A program made the position numbers and the translations under genes. DNA of 64,000 nt, from contig JAFEBH010000004.1 of the NCBI GenBank assembly GCA_018242765.1, forward strand, positions 1 to 64,000. Direction: 5' to 3'. The notes below the pieces were generated by a model, which did no database searches, had not been told where the DNA came from, and worked only from the letters and a program-made list of their open reading frames with translations. Source of the DNA: Nitrospira sp. Its GTDB lineage: Bacteria > Nitrospirota > Nitrospiria > Nitrospirales > Nitrospiraceae. Positions 51,978 through 61,662 of this stretch are shown one piece after another; positions within the stretch are counted from its first letter, which is position 1; every line of letters begins with the position of its first letter.

Positions 51978-53657
51978 CTACTCCTGTGCTCCAGCGATCA
52001 ATTCCGCAGCTGTTGCTCGTGTCTTTTGAGTCACTCGCTCCCCGCCAAGCATGCGGGCAATTTCGCTCTCCCGGCTAGCACCGGCTAAGGCGCGCACCTT
52101 GGCCACCGTCCGCCCCTTGATCTCGGACTTTTCAACGCAGAAATGGTGTTCGGCCTGAGAAGCCACTTGCGGGAGATGGGTGATACACAACACTTGATGG
52201 TAGTGCCCCAAGGCTCGTAACCGCTTGCCAATCGTGGCAGCGACGGCTCCTCCAACCCCAGTATCAATCTCGTCAAAAATGAGTACCGGCACCCGATCGA
52301 CATCTGCAAGGACAGATTTCAGTGCCAACATGACCCGCGAGAGTTCCCCTCCGGAGGCGACACGAGCCATCGGTTTGAGAGGCTCACCACTGTTCGTCGA
52401 TAACAGAAACTCAACCCGATCGACCCCATCCTGGCCATACTCTTCGCCTGACTCGACTGACTCGACCTGAACGAGAAATCTCACGGGCCCCATCTTCAAC
52501 GCTTCGAGATCCTTTCCGACCTGTCTCGTCAACGACGTGGCAGCGTCCGCGCGCTTTTCCGAAAGCTGACACGCTAACGTGGCAACAACTCGCTGTTGTT
52601 CACGAATCAGACGATCATACTGATCAAGCTCACTGCCCGAGCGACTCAGTCGTTCCAACTCCTCCTTCACCCGACTCTGAGTCTCGAGCACGGCCTCGAT
52701 CGTCCCTCCATATTTTTTCTTCATTTTCTGAATGACTGCCAAACGATCCTCGATCGTTGCTAATCGTGATGGATCAGCCTCGAGCCCTTCCACATACCTC
52801 CGAAGCCCATCCGCAACTTCCTTTAGCAGAACGCGGGATTCTGATACCAGACCCGTTGTCCCTTTCATCCCTGGATCAAGCTGAACCAGTTCTTCTACCG
52901 CTCGCTCGATCAACGCCAGACTGGCTAAGACTCCCTGCCCATCCGCCTGCAGTTGTGCTTGAGCCTCCGATGCAAGTTCCGCCAGACGATGGGACGACGC
53001 CAACCTCTGACGCTCAGCTTGAAGCCCTTCTTCCTCCCCAAGCCGACAGGCTGCTTGATCCAACTCCTGTTGCTGAAAGCTCAACACATCGCGCTGCTGC
53101 ATCCGCTGGTCGTTTGCGGCAGCCAATTCAGCCCGCTTGTGACGAGTCTTGGTCCATTCTTGATGACTCGCCCGATATTGACTTCGTAGATCTTGCAGAC
53201 GGCCGAATGCATCCAACACCTCCAGTTGGGCCGCGCTGGAGAGTAACGACTGCTGATCATGTTGACCATGGATATCGATCAGAGTACCGGCGAACTCTTC
53301 CAATGTATGAGCCGGGCTGAGGATTCCGTTCAGATAGACTCGGTTTCGCCCCGATCGAGCGATCGTACGCCGGATGATAAGTTCTGAATCATTCGGGCCC
53401 AGTATCCCTTGAGCCCGCAGACGAGGAAGGATGGAATGGGTTGGCGGTATCTCAAAAACCGCTTCGAGCTGCGCTTCATCCTCACCGAAACGAACTTGCT
53501 CGCTTGAGACGCGCCCGCCAACAAGGAGTTGGACGGCATCAATCAACAGGGACTTTCCCGTCCCGGTCTCACCGGTCAGTACAGTAAAGCCCGAGTCAAT
53601 TTCCAGACTCAGTCGCTCGATGACGGCAAAATTCGTAATACGCAGCTCAGTGAGCAT
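51978..53657 (-). CDS. recN: DNA repair protein RecN
   Basis: SMC-like ATPase that helps repair double-strand breaks. The 559 residues start MLTELRITNFAVIERLSLEI, with Walker A TGETGTGKSLLIDAVQ, two central coiled coils (about 150-370) and the C-terminal Walker B region VPVLIFDEIDTGVGG followed by CITHLPQVA. Full length. It ends convergent to the RpfG-type gene; a 250-base space separates them, with only a weak GGCC hairpin near 51863. Confidence 0.96.
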   Translation of the reverse strand: MLTELRITNFAVIERLSLEIDSGFTVLTGETGTGKSLLIDAVQLLVGGRVSSEQVRFGEDEAQLEAVFEIPPTHSILPRLRAQGILGPNDSELIIRRTIARSGRNRVYLNGILSPAHTLEEFAGTLIDIHGQHDQQSLLSSAAQLEVLDAFGRLQDLRSQYRASHQEWTKTRHKRAELAAANDQRMQQRDVLSFQQQELDQAACRLGEEEGLQAERQRLASSHRLAELASEAQAQLQADGQGVLASLALIERAVEELVQLDPGMKGTTGLVSESRVLLKEVADGLRRYVEGLEADPSRLATIEDRLAVIQKMKKKYGGTIEAVLETQSRVKEELERLSRSGSELDQYDRLIREQQRVVATLACQLSEKRADAATSLTRQVGKDLEALKMGPVRFLVQVESVESGEEYGQDGVDRVEFLLSTNSGEPLKPMARVASGGELSRVMLALKSVLADVDRVPVLIFDEIDTGVGGAVAATIGKRLRALGHYHQVLCITHLPQVASQAEHHFCVEKSEIKGRTVAKVRALAGASRESEIARMLGGERVTQKTRATAAELIAGAQE

Positions 53658-53674
53658 CGCTGCGAGGAGACGCG

Positions 53675-54022
53675 TTAGGCAGTCCCAGCATGTTGTGCAA
53701 GAAGTGAGTCGATCATTTCCTTGAATTGACGCTTTGGCCGAGCCCCGACCAGCTTCTCGACTGGCTGACCGTTTTTAAAAAAGAGAATCGTGGGTATACT
53801 CATCACCTGATACCGACCCGCCACCTCAGGATTCTCATCGGTGTTCAGCTTTCGAACCTTCAATTTCCCAGCATATTCTTTGGCTAATTCGTCGACGATC
53901 GGAGCCACCATTTGACAAGGCCCACACCATACGGCCCAAAAATCAACCATTACAAGTTCAGAAGCCTTCATGACTTCTGCATCCCATGTGGAATCTTCTA
54001 CTTTCAAGGCATCACCAGCCAC
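53675..54022 (-). CDS. trxA: Thioredoxin
   Basis: A 115-residue thioredoxin with active site FWAVWCGPCQMV near residues 28-39 and the cis-Pro segment SIPTILFFKNG. It reduces cytoplasmic disulfides and can supply electrons to the Bcp peroxiredoxin also encoded here. GTG start at 54022 behind GGAGGGGG. It has its own promoter at 54074-54103 and lies 17 bases upstream of recN. Confidence 0.95.
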   Translation of the reverse strand: MAGDALKVEDSTWDAEVMKASELVMVDFWAVWCGPCQMVAPIVDELAKEYAGKLKVRKLNTDENPEVAGRYQVMSIPTILFFKNGQPVEKLVGARPKRQFKEMIDSLLAQHAGTA

Positions 54023-54073
54023 GTGTTCCCCCTCCTTACAGCGTTAGAAGCAAGCCCCTATAACAACCGGAAT

Positions 54074-54103
54074 ATGGTACCCTACCACGGTTTTTAGAGT
54101 CAA
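54074..54103 (-). promoter_or_regulatory. Promoter of trxA
   Basis: On the minus strand TTGACT (54103-54098) and TACCAT (54079-54074) are separated by 18 bases, predicting a start near 54067 and a leader of about 45 bases. It lies immediately after the lptD stop. Confidence 0.6.
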
Positions 54104-54110
54104 ATACGGA

Positions 54111-56582
54111 TCAACGTCCGGCTTGAACGGTGGGTTGAGTCCCGTTGGCCTCGGAGGCCGGTGGTGGCAATCCATAAGGTCCTCCGGGGGTTGGCCAGGG
54201 CAGGCCACGTTCTCCGTACACAAGCGGATTCAACAGCGTTCGCATGAGGGCAGCTTCCGCATTGCCCACACCGCCGACCCCGGTGAAATTCAACATAAAG
54301 CCATACTGCTCCCGGTCTGGAAATTTGATGTAATGTAACCCCAATGACCAACATTTGCATGGGTTCTGATATAAGGCAACGACGTCCAGCTCCGGACTTC
54401 TGCCCTGCTTGACGTCATAATACGCTTTGGCGCCGAATGTCCAACCCCAGGGCGTGCGGACCCCACCACCCAGCGTCACGAATTGAATCTCTTTTGTCGG
54501 TGCAAAGACTTCGTTGAAGGAAATGGGATTCCAGATATCCCCTCGCCTCACCCGATTGCCATCCCTCGTATATCGCTGCCCAACTTCGAGGTACCAATTG
54601 GTTCCCTCCTGAAAACGCAGATCCGTATTGAATTGGCTCACGGTCAGCTGATACGGATCAAAAAACGCGTCCATGGTCACATACCGATTGATGGGGGGGC
54701 GCAGCGCCCAGGCTTGGGCCGCCTGACCAAAAATGGGAGTATCTAACTGTGACATCCCACTCAGGGGAGGAAGATTATTCCCAATCACGGCTCGCATCCA
54801 AATGTCAGAGAACTTCTTGCCTTGGATAGGCACCGTAGCCGGCAAGATTGGCTGGGTGAATGAACCGAGAAAAGGAGCAATACCAGGTGTGAACTCACGC
54901 GCCAGTGTTTGCGCAGCTCCAACATGATAGCTCTGAGCAACGGTGAGATCCAGCCAGTTGAAGGCCGTCCGTTTACCTGATTCCAATACACGACTGCGAA
55001 ACATATAAGTCACGAGATTCTTTTTCGGCAGATCATCGACTTGATCGATTTGTGCCAGTTCGGACTGTCTGGTGTTGGGCACATATTCATACGTCACCGT
55101 CGGTTCAATAGTGTGTAAAAGACTACTCCCATCAGCCAGCGAGAAGCGGCGTGTGAGTTTCGATGTCGCATCAACTCCCAACCAAAACGTTTCTCGATGT
55201 TGACCGCCTTCTGACTGCGCACCCCTTGTATAATAGGCTTCTCGGAACTTTGCCTGCGGACGAATTCCAAGGATATGGCCAAACTGAATCACTTCCGTGG
55301 CAATACCGGGAACGAGGTTGAATCGGTTGAGAGCAAACCCGTCTTCTCGGTAAAAATTGACGTAGTTTCCTTCCATGCCGTATAGCACAGGCGAACGAAA
55401 CAGAGATACATAGGGCAAGTTGTATCCGGCTTCGGGAAGGCGCTGGAAGGTGTCCTTACCGCCGGCCTGTAACGGCTGCAAATACAATCCCAAGAGATAG
55501 AGACTGCCGTAAGGAAGACGTTGAGACAGCAAGAGATTCGATTCGGTACTCGGGAGGGCTCGGAGTACGCCGGAATTGCTCAACTGCTGATAAAAGTTTG
55601 GATCTGTGACTAAATTGGCATTGGCCCGCAATAACAGAGTCTCCGTGAGATATTGTGTATGAGTACCCGTTACGGTCGCACGTGCCCGTTCGGCATCGTT
55701 ACTGTTTCCCACTACACCACCAGCATCCGGCAATTGTGTCTGTTGCAAATAGCTCAGATACCATTTTCCTCGCGATCGGCGATCCAACACGTATCGATAC
55801 TCGAAATCAGATCCATATCCCAATCGATCGTAGTAAGACGGGGAAATCGTTAAATCTTGGCTCGGACTGATCGCCCAAAAAAAGTGCGCCTGTGCACCGA
55901 ACCCAAACCGACTGTTGTACTTGGGAGTAGGAATCAAAAACCCGGTTTGTCGTCTCGCCATCGGATAGGAGAAGGTCGGAAGTGGAATCGTGGGCACATC
56001 TAAGATGCAAAACCATCCGCCCTTAAAAGCCAGCATATCACCCATCGTCATATCCACATCCTTGAACCGAAACCGCCAGGCCGGCACTTCTCCTTCCTGA
56101 GCATCGCAGTTGGTAAAGCTCCCGTCTTTCGCACGATAGTGGTATTCGGACAACCGTTGTAGGTACCGACCCGACACGAGCGTGTTACGAGTAGGAACGA
56201 AAAGCTGCGTATGAGTCGCAACACCTGCTTCGGTATTCACGTTCAACTCCAATCGCTCGGCTGTCACATCCGCCTGCACATCGGTTAAATGAACGTGACC
56301 TACGGCGGTGAGTATCCCGGGCAGAGTCTGAATGGTCGCGTGGTCTGCCGTCAGCGTGATCCCTCCCTGACGAATGACGACGGCCCCATTCGCCTCGTAG
56401 ATTTCCTGTTCTTGTTGGTAGTCGATACGTTCTGCTGTGATATCCAGAGGAGCGGCCCCAGAAGAAGATGCGTCGTGTCTCCCCGGCGAGTGATCAGCTG
56501 CTGACACAGTCAGCGATGGAAACAGGAGCGTGACGATGATGAGCATGCCCCCTTGACGGATCCACGCGAGAGGATCCCCCAT
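54111..56582 (-). CDS. lptD: LPS-assembly outer-membrane protein LptD
   Basis: Inserts lipopolysaccharide into the outer leaflet. From ATG 56582 (MGDPLAWIRQGG) it is 823 residues: signal peptide to about 30 (LIIVTLLFPSLTVSA), an OstA/LptA-like beta-jellyroll (DITAERIDYQQEQEIYEANG) to about 180, then a large barrel rich in aromatic residues with IPTPKYNSRFGFGAQAHFFW. In the barrel NCDAQEG and CKCW carry Cys residues that may form disulfides. Start directly follows the folC stop. The longer frame to 56765 is inside folC. Confidence 0.93.
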   Translation of the reverse strand: MGDPLAWIRQGGMLIIVTLLFPSLTVSAADHSPGRHDASSSGAAPLDITAERIDYQQEQEIYEANGAVVIRQGGITLTADHATIQTLPGILTAVGHVHLTDVQADVTAERLELNVNTEAGVATHTQLFVPTRNTLVSGRYLQRLSEYHYRAKDGSFTNCDAQEGEVPAWRFRFKDVDMTMGDMLAFKGGWFCILDVPTIPLPTFSYPMARRQTGFLIPTPKYNSRFGFGAQAHFFWAISPSQDLTISPSYYDRLGYGSDFEYRYVLDRRSRGKWYLSYLQQTQLPDAGGVVGNSNDAERARATVTGTHTQYLTETLLLRANANLVTDPNFYQQLSNSGVLRALPSTESNLLLSQRLPYGSLYLLGLYLQPLQAGGKDTFQRLPEAGYNLPYVSLFRSPVLYGMEGNYVNFYREDGFALNRFNLVPGIATEVIQFGHILGIRPQAKFREAYYTRGAQSEGGQHRETFWLGVDATSKLTRRFSLADGSSLLHTIEPTVTYEYVPNTRQSELAQIDQVDDLPKKNLVTYMFRSRVLESGKRTAFNWLDLTVAQSYHVGAAQTLAREFTPGIAPFLGSFTQPILPATVPIQGKKFSDIWMRAVIGNNLPPLSGMSQLDTPIFGQAAQAWALRPPINRYVTMDAFFDPYQLTVSQFNTDLRFQEGTNWYLEVGQRYTRDGNRVRRGDIWNPISFNEVFAPTKEIQFVTLGGGVRTPWGWTFGAKAYYDVKQGRSPELDVVALYQNPCKCWSLGLHYIKFPDREQYGFMLNFTGVGGVGNAEAALMRTLLNPLVYGERGLPWPTPGGPYGLPPPASEANGTQPTVQAGR

Positions 56583-56583
56583 G

Positions 56584-57882
56584 TTAGCCGCGAATTGGGG
56601 AAAGACCACAGCCACGCACTGACGCTTTGATGTCTCCCAGGAGCATGAGCGATCCTGCGATACAGATGAGGTCTTGCGACATCGCCCGACTTCTAGCAAG
56701 AGCCAACGCGTCTGTCGGAAGAATCGCCTCTCGTACGGGACCCGACCATTCATCCAACGCTGCACGGAGTTCGTGAACCAGAGCGGATCGCGAGAGAGCC
56801 GCTTGAGTCAAGACGATCTCTGAGATCACCGGCAAGAGTGGAGTGATAAATCCACGATGATCTTTGTCCCGCATCATGCCCCAGACGAGGATAATTCGAG
56901 AGGCCGGGTGTTGGACGGCATAATCTGCCAAGTACCGAGCGAGTACCTCCGCCGCGGCAGGATTGTGCGCTCCATCCAGTACCACGTGAGGTTCCTCGTC
57001 GATCGTTTCCAAGCGTCCTTCCCAAGAGACCGTCCGTACTCCCTCCAGCGCCGCCCCTTCATCTATAGTGATCCCTCGTTGCCCCGCTGTTTCCAGAAGG
57101 GCCAACGCGCAGGCAGCATTGTCCCATTGATGGCGACCGACCAAGCCACACTCCACCCCCTCGACCACATGCGTGGCCCCTCGATAGACCAGTCGCCCTG
57201 AGCGATCATGTTCAAGACTGAATTCTCGACCAAGACGCCAGAGTGGTGCGGTACGATCCTGGGCAATATGGGACAACACCTGTTCTGCCTCTGGCCTCAT
57301 CCGGCCGATCACAACCGGGACACCAGCTTTAATGATCCCACCTTTCTCAAAGGCAATAGCCTCTTCCGTGTTTCCTAAATACTCCTGATGGTCCATGCCG
57401 ATCGTTGTGATCGCACAGGCCAGTGGCTGTTTGACCACGTTGGTCGCATCAAACCGTCCTCCCAAGCCGACCTCCAGGACCGCGACATCCACTGCCGACT
57501 CCGCAAAATGCAGGAAGGCCAGAGCCGTCGTCATTTCAAAAAATGTCGGATGCAGATCATCCGTCAACACCGCTCGCAATCGTGCCAGTAACGCCTCGAC
57601 TCGTTCTTCCGTGATCATCAGGCCATTGACACGAATCCGCTCTCGAAAGTCGACAAGATGGGGAGACGTGTAGAGCCCGACTCGTCGGCCGGAGCAGTGC
57701 AGGACGGCTGCCGCCATCGAGGCCGTGGATCCCTTCCCATTCGTACCCCCAACATGAAATACCTGAAGCGAATCCTGCGGATTCCCTACCCTATCCAATA
57801 AAAGACGCATCGTCTCCAGACCCAGCTTGATGCCGTGTTTCTGAAGACCATAGAGATATTCAAGGACTGATGAATAGTTCAT
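56584..57882 (-). CDS. folC: Bifunctional folylpolyglutamate / dihydrofolate synthase
   Basis: Adds glutamate to folates and makes dihydrofolate. From ATG 57882 the protein is 432 residues with HVGGTNGKGSTASMAAAVL near 45, YTSPHLVDFRERIRVNG, GLGGRFDATN, and the C-terminal glutamate-ligase part with VLDGAHNPAAAEVL. The 5' end lies 24 bases after accD, a frequent pairing (accD-folC). Confidence 0.95.
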   Translation of the reverse strand: MNYSSVLEYLYGLQKHGIKLGLETMRLLLDRVGNPQDSLQVFHVGGTNGKGSTASMAAAVLHCSGRRVGLYTSPHLVDFRERIRVNGLMITEERVEALLARLRAVLTDDLHPTFFEMTTALAFLHFAESAVDVAVLEVGLGGRFDATNVVKQPLACAITTIGMDHQEYLGNTEEAIAFEKGGIIKAGVPVVIGRMRPEAEQVLSHIAQDRTAPLWRLGREFSLEHDRSGRLVYRGATHVVEGVECGLVGRHQWDNAACALALLETAGQRGITIDEGAALEGVRTVSWEGRLETIDEEPHVVLDGAHNPAAAEVLARYLADYAVQHPASRIILVWGMMRDKDHRGFITPLLPVISEIVLTQAALSRSALVHELRAALDEWSGPVREAILPTDALALARSRAMSQDLICIAGSLMLLGDIKASVRGCGLSPIRG

Positions 57883-57906
57883 CAACAACCGGAGGGATAC
57901 AGAAAC

Positions 57907-58743
57907 CTAAAAATGATTCACGAGGGTACCGACCGTCTCCTTCAGACGCCGACGCTCAACGATCATGTCGATCATGCCGTGTTCAAGCAAAAATTCGGCG
58001 CGTTGAAACTGGTCGGGTAATTGCTGCTTAATCGTTTGCTCGATCACACGAGGACCTGCAAACCCAATCAGGGCTTTGGGCTCCGCAATGATGACATCAC
58101 CTAACATCGCCACACTGGCCGTCACCCCGCCGAATGTCGGGTCGGAAAGAATGGAGATAAACGGCAGCTTGGCCTCACCCAACTTCGCCACGGCGGTCGA
58201 CGTCTTAGCCATCTGCATCAACGAGAGAATGCCCTCTTGCATCCGAGCCCCGCCTGATGCGGTCACCAAGATCACCGGCAGTTTCAACTCCAACGCGCGA
58301 TCGACCGCGCGGCAGAGTTTTTCACCGACGACCGAGCCCATACTCCCACCCATAAAACTGAAATCGAACACGCACAACACCACACGGCTCCCATTCACCA
58401 ACCCTTCTCCGATCACCAAGGCATCTTTACGGCCCGTCTTTTCCTGGTGGGCCTTCACACGCTCACGATAGGGTTTGGTGTCCTGAAACACCAAGGGATC
58501 CTGTGCTTCCAATCCCGCGTCCCATTCCTTGAACGTACCAAGATCGATGAGCAACCCGATCCGTTCCGTGACGGAAATCGGAAAATGATACTCGCACTTT
58601 GGGCAGACCTTGTTGTTACGGTCAACTTCCTTCCGATAGACGATCTCACGGCAATGGTTGCATTTAAGCCACATCCCCTCGCTGCCTTTTGAGCGTGGGG
58701 GAGGGCTGGAATCGCTGGGCTTCTCTTTCTTAAACCAGGCCAT
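57907..58743 (-). CDS. accD: Acetyl-CoA carboxylase carboxyltransferase subunit beta
   Basis: With AccA transfers CO2 from biotin to acetyl-CoA. From ATG 58743 (MAWFKKEKPSD) it is 278 residues, with the zinc ribbon C-x2-C-x15-C-x2-C (CNHC ... CPKC) near residues 30-50, GGSMGSVVGEKLCRA and VTASGGARMQEGILSLMQM, plus DPTFGGVTASVAMLGD. It leads the accD-folC-lptD run. A GAGGGGG site precedes the start. The matching accA is not in the window. Confidence 0.96.
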   Translation of the reverse strand: MAWFKKEKPSDSSPPPRSKGSEGMWLKCNHCREIVYRKEVDRNNKVCPKCEYHFPISVTERIGLLIDLGTFKEWDAGLEAQDPLVFQDTKPYRERVKAHQEKTGRKDALVIGEGLVNGSRVVLCVFDFSFMGGSMGSVVGEKLCRAVDRALELKLPVILVTASGGARMQEGILSLMQMAKTSTAVAKLGEAKLPFISILSDPTFGGVTASVAMLGDVIIAEPKALIGFAGPRVIEQTIKQQLPDQFQRAEFLLEHGMIDMIVERRRLKETVGTLVNHF

Positions 58744-59045
58744 CGTTACCCCCTCGTCTCTGAACCGATGCACTGAGAAACCACTCTGAGACCACGTTTC
58801 AACCAGAGATCGCTTCCCATCATGTCGTCTCCCCTCATCAAACCGGAAGGATTGTGCCGCATCATCTCACTGCATTCCCGTCGATAAACCTAGCTCCAGT
58901 GGCATCCACAGCCCCCACTCAAACAGTCACACAACTTACCTCTCCTAGGCGGCCATGACGAGCCCCTGTTTGCTCCTGCGCGATTAGCTGACGAGTACAC
59001 TGATGAGGATAGGCCGCCATTGTAGCAGATCTGTTGGATGGAATC
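58744..59045. other. 300-base leader region upstream of accD
   Basis: On the minus strand a TACAAT -10-like box stands at 59025-59020 without a good -35, so any accD transcript from it would have a leader of about 270 bases. The leader can pair GGCGGCC (59018-59012) with GGCCGCC (58957-58951). Neither is a known riboswitch pattern. Nothing coding was recognised. Confidence 0.35.
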
Positions 59046-60110
59046 TCATCCGCCCCGAGCATGCATTTCCAAGTGTGGATCTTCACGAAGCCGGTCAATA
59101 TCGATCAGTTCTCTTGATCGCAACCCGAAACGCTCCAGCGCCTTTCGCTCTTCAGCCCCGCGCTCACGACGAGCCGTCCACACCGATCGAACCAACTCTC
59201 GCATCTCTGCGGAACTGGCACCCCGCCGAAGTGGTTTTCGTAGATCCACACCCGACGCAGCATATAAGCACAAGTACCAAATCCCGTCGGCGGTCACACG
59301 ACTACGATCACAATGGACACAGAAGGGCTGCGTCGTCGAGGAAATAATCCCAAAGATCGTCCCATCCGGCAAGCGAAATCGTTGCGCTGGAGCCGCGCCA
59401 CGCTCCGGGATGGGGATGATCTGGCCGTACCATCGACCTAGGAGATCAAGAATGCAATCCTGCGACAAGACCTTCTCTGGATTCCATTCATTTGCCCCTC
59501 CGACATCCATATACTCGATAAACCGCACCTCAGCCTGGTAGTGCTTGGCAAACTCAATCAATGGAATGAGCTCATCGTCATTGAATCCACGAATCGCCAC
59601 CGTGTCCAGCTTCAGATTCGGGAATCCCACTCTCCCGACCGATTCAATTCCCTCGACCACACGTGAAAATTCATCCCGCCTGGTCAACTGGCGAAACCGC
59701 TCTGGTCGAAGCGTGTCGAGACTGACGGTAACCCGATCAACCCCCGCTTCATACAGCTCTTGCGCCTGCTCTGCCAAGAGAATGCCATTGGTCGTCAAGG
59801 CGACTTCCGTGATCCTGCGATTCTGTCGCAGTAAACGAACGAGCCGCGTCAGATCCTTTCGCAGCAGAGGCTCCCCACCTGTCAGTCTGACCTTGCCGAC
59901 GCCCAAGTCGGTGAAATAGCCGACCAACGTCGCCATCTCTTCAAAGCTTAAGATATCCTCTCGTGGCAACCAAACATACTCAGGCTCCGGCATGCAGTAG
60001 CTGCAGCGGAGATTACAGCGATCCGTCACGGACAATCGCAGGCTGCCAAGCGGGCGACCGAATGTATCGACCACAGCTGGAAGATCGGCACCGATAGATC
60101 CTGAATTCAC
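59046..60110 (-). CDS. moaA: GTP 3',8-cyclase MoaA
   Basis: Radical-SAM enzyme of the first step of molybdenum cofactor synthesis. 354 residues: N-terminal 4Fe-4S C-x3-C-x2-C (DRCNLRCSYCMPEPEYVW), SAM-binding LTGGEPLLRKDL, and the second cluster C-x2-C-x13-C (CVHC ... YLC). The usual C-terminal double Gly is present (HARGG). It is the last gene of moaC-moaDE-moaA. Start ATG 60110. Confidence 0.96.
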   Translation of the reverse strand: MNSGSIGADLPAVVDTFGRPLGSLRLSVTDRCNLRCSYCMPEPEYVWLPREDILSFEEMATLVGYFTDLGVGKVRLTGGEPLLRKDLTRLVRLLRQNRRITEVALTTNGILLAEQAQELYEAGVDRVTVSLDTLRPERFRQLTRRDEFSRVVEGIESVGRVGFPNLKLDTVAIRGFNDDELIPLIEFAKHYQAEVRFIEYMDVGGANEWNPEKVLSQDCILDLLGRWYGQIIPIPERGAAPAQRFRLPDGTIFGIISSTTQPFCVHCDRSRVTADGIWYLCLYAASGVDLRKPLRRGASSAEMRELVRSVWTARRERGAEERKALERFGLRSRELIDIDRLREDPHLEMHARGG

Positions 60111-60170
60111 AGCGTTCCTCTTCCCTCTGAAAACTTTTTACCCCTCTCACCACTGACGCTTTACCCAGTC

Positions 60171-60869
60171 CTAAGGATGTTCCTCGACCCAGACTTCCCC
60201 TTCCGGCGTATGTTCCAGCTTCCAAATCGGCGTGATTTGTTTGAGTTCATCGATGGCCCACCGACAGGCCGTGAACGCGTCGGCGCGGTGCTCCGCCCCG
60301 GCGATGATAAGCACAATATTCTCACCGATCGTGATCTCACCATACCGATGAATAATCAACAACTCGAGAATGTCGAATTCTTTCAGGGCCCGCTCACGAA
60401 TCTCGCGCAGTTTCTTCTGCGCCATACCCTCATAATGCTCAAACGTAATCCCATCGACATCTCGCCCGCGGGATCGATCGCGAGCAATACCCAAAAACGT
60501 GGCAATGCCACCAATCCGTTTCGATCGGCCTCGGACTCGATCGAGTTCCTCATCGAGGGAAAAATTCTCCCGCTGCACACGGACAAATTGATCGTCGCCG
60601 CCTCGTTCACTCCCTGATCCTCCGGCAAATGGCGGCAAGAGCGCGATCTCGTCACCATCACTGATGATCGTGTCCTCGTGCGCAATGTCCTGATTCACCG
60701 ACACCAACACCTTCTTCTTCTGAATGAGTTCTCCGATAGCGGGATGGCTGATCTCGATTGCCCCGACTAAATCCTTGACCAACCGGCCGTTCGCCACATT
60801 CAACGACAGGGAAGCCTGATTTCCCGCCAGCATTTTCGTCATACCAAATAACGTGATCGTCACCATCAT
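60171..60869 (-). CDS. MoaD-MoaE fusion, molybdopterin synthase
   Basis: A 232-residue fusion: residues 1-85 form a MoaD ubiquitin-like domain ending PPFAGGSGSERG, and residues 95-232 form MoaE with EHYEGMAQKKLREIRERAL, HRADAFTACRWAIDELKQ and TPIWKLEHTPEG. Molybdopterin synthase needs MoaD to end in a free Gly-Gly that carries sulphur, but here it is internal (Gly83-Gly84), so cleavage or a different handling is needed, as in mycobacterial MoaX. The gene is the middle one of the moa operon; ATG 60869 or 60866. Confidence 0.9.
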   Translation of the reverse strand: MMVTITLFGMTKMLAGNQASLSLNVANGRLVKDLVGAIEISHPAIGELIQKKKVLVSVNQDIAHEDTIISDGDEIALLPPFAGGSGSERGGDDQFVRVQRENFSLDEELDRVRGRSKRIGGIATFLGIARDRSRGRDVDGITFEHYEGMAQKKLREIRERALKEFDILELLIIHRYGEITIGENIVLIIAGAEHRADAFTACRWAIDELKQITPIWKLEHTPEGEVWVEEHP

Positions 60870-60884
60870 GGCTTCGCCTTCACC

Positions 60885-61379
60885 TCAACCTTCCCTGGTA
60901 TAGGTCCCTGACTTCCCACCCGACTTTGACAGGAGACAGACCTCACTAAAACTCATGCCCCGATCGACTGCCTTACACATGTCATAAATGGTCAACGCCG
61001 CAACCGTCGCGGCCGTCATGGCTTCCATTTCAACTCCCGTCGGTCCCGTCGTCTTGGCCGTGGCCGTAATGGCAATGGAACAGCGGCCTGTTGGATCTGG
61101 TTGCGGTTCTTCTTTGAAGACGATGTCGACACTGGTAAGCAAGATGGGATGGCACATGGGAATCAAGTCCGGCGTCTTCTTCGCACCCATTACACCAGCA
61201 ACCTGAGCGACAGCCAAGACATCGCCCTTGGCGATCTTGCCTCGTTGAATCTTTTCAAGAGTTTCAGGAAGTAAGAAGACTTTGGCTTGAGCAGTGGCTG
61301 ACCGTTCAGTTTGCTTCTTGGCACTGATGTCGACCATCCTAGCCCGACCAGATTCGTTAAAGTGGGTGAATTCAGCCAT
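60885..61379 (-). CDS. moaC: Cyclic pyranopterin monophosphate synthase
   Basis: Acts with MoaA to make cPMP. 164 residues starting MAEFTHFNESGRARMVDIS, with the family block IPMCHPILLTSVDI, VEMEAMTAATVAALTIYDM and the C-terminal GGKSGTY. It is the first gene of moaC-moaDE-moaA behind a clear promoter at 61430-61459. The nitrite oxidoreductase of Nitrospira needs molybdopterin, which would make this operon important; that link is inferred. Confidence 0.96.
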   Translation of the reverse strand: MAEFTHFNESGRARMVDISAKKQTERSATAQAKVFLLPETLEKIQRGKIAKGDVLAVAQVAGVMGAKKTPDLIPMCHPILLTSVDIVFKEEPQPDPTGRCSIAITATAKTTGPTGVEMEAMTAATVAALTIYDMCKAVDRGMSFSEVCLLSKSGGKSGTYTREG

Positions 61380-61429
61380 TTTATCCGTTGAATCAGTACG
61401 TTACAGTTAACCGGTAGCAGGATTACGGG

Positions 61430-61459
61430 ATTATAGGTGCCGCCAGAAATGAAGGTCAA
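61430..61459 (-). promoter_or_regulatory. Strong sigma-70-type promoter of the moa operon
   Basis: On the minus strand TTGACC (61459-61454) and a perfect TATAAT (61435-61430) are separated by 18 bases. The start should be near 61423, with a 44-base leader, too short for a Moco riboswitch. Confidence 0.75.
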
Positions 61460-61662
61460 GCCAATGGCAGACAGCAATCTATTGCCGAATTCTGGCCTGA
61501 AGTGGGCAGCCCATACGGCAGATACACGACAGATGCTTGCATCGATGAGTCAGGCGGATTACATCCGTGTCATGCATGATCATTGGCTCATTTTTCGGAG
61601 CCAAGCCGTGAGATCCGCTCGATAGAAATGGTAGGCCGCAACTCCAGACCTCTGCACCGCAG

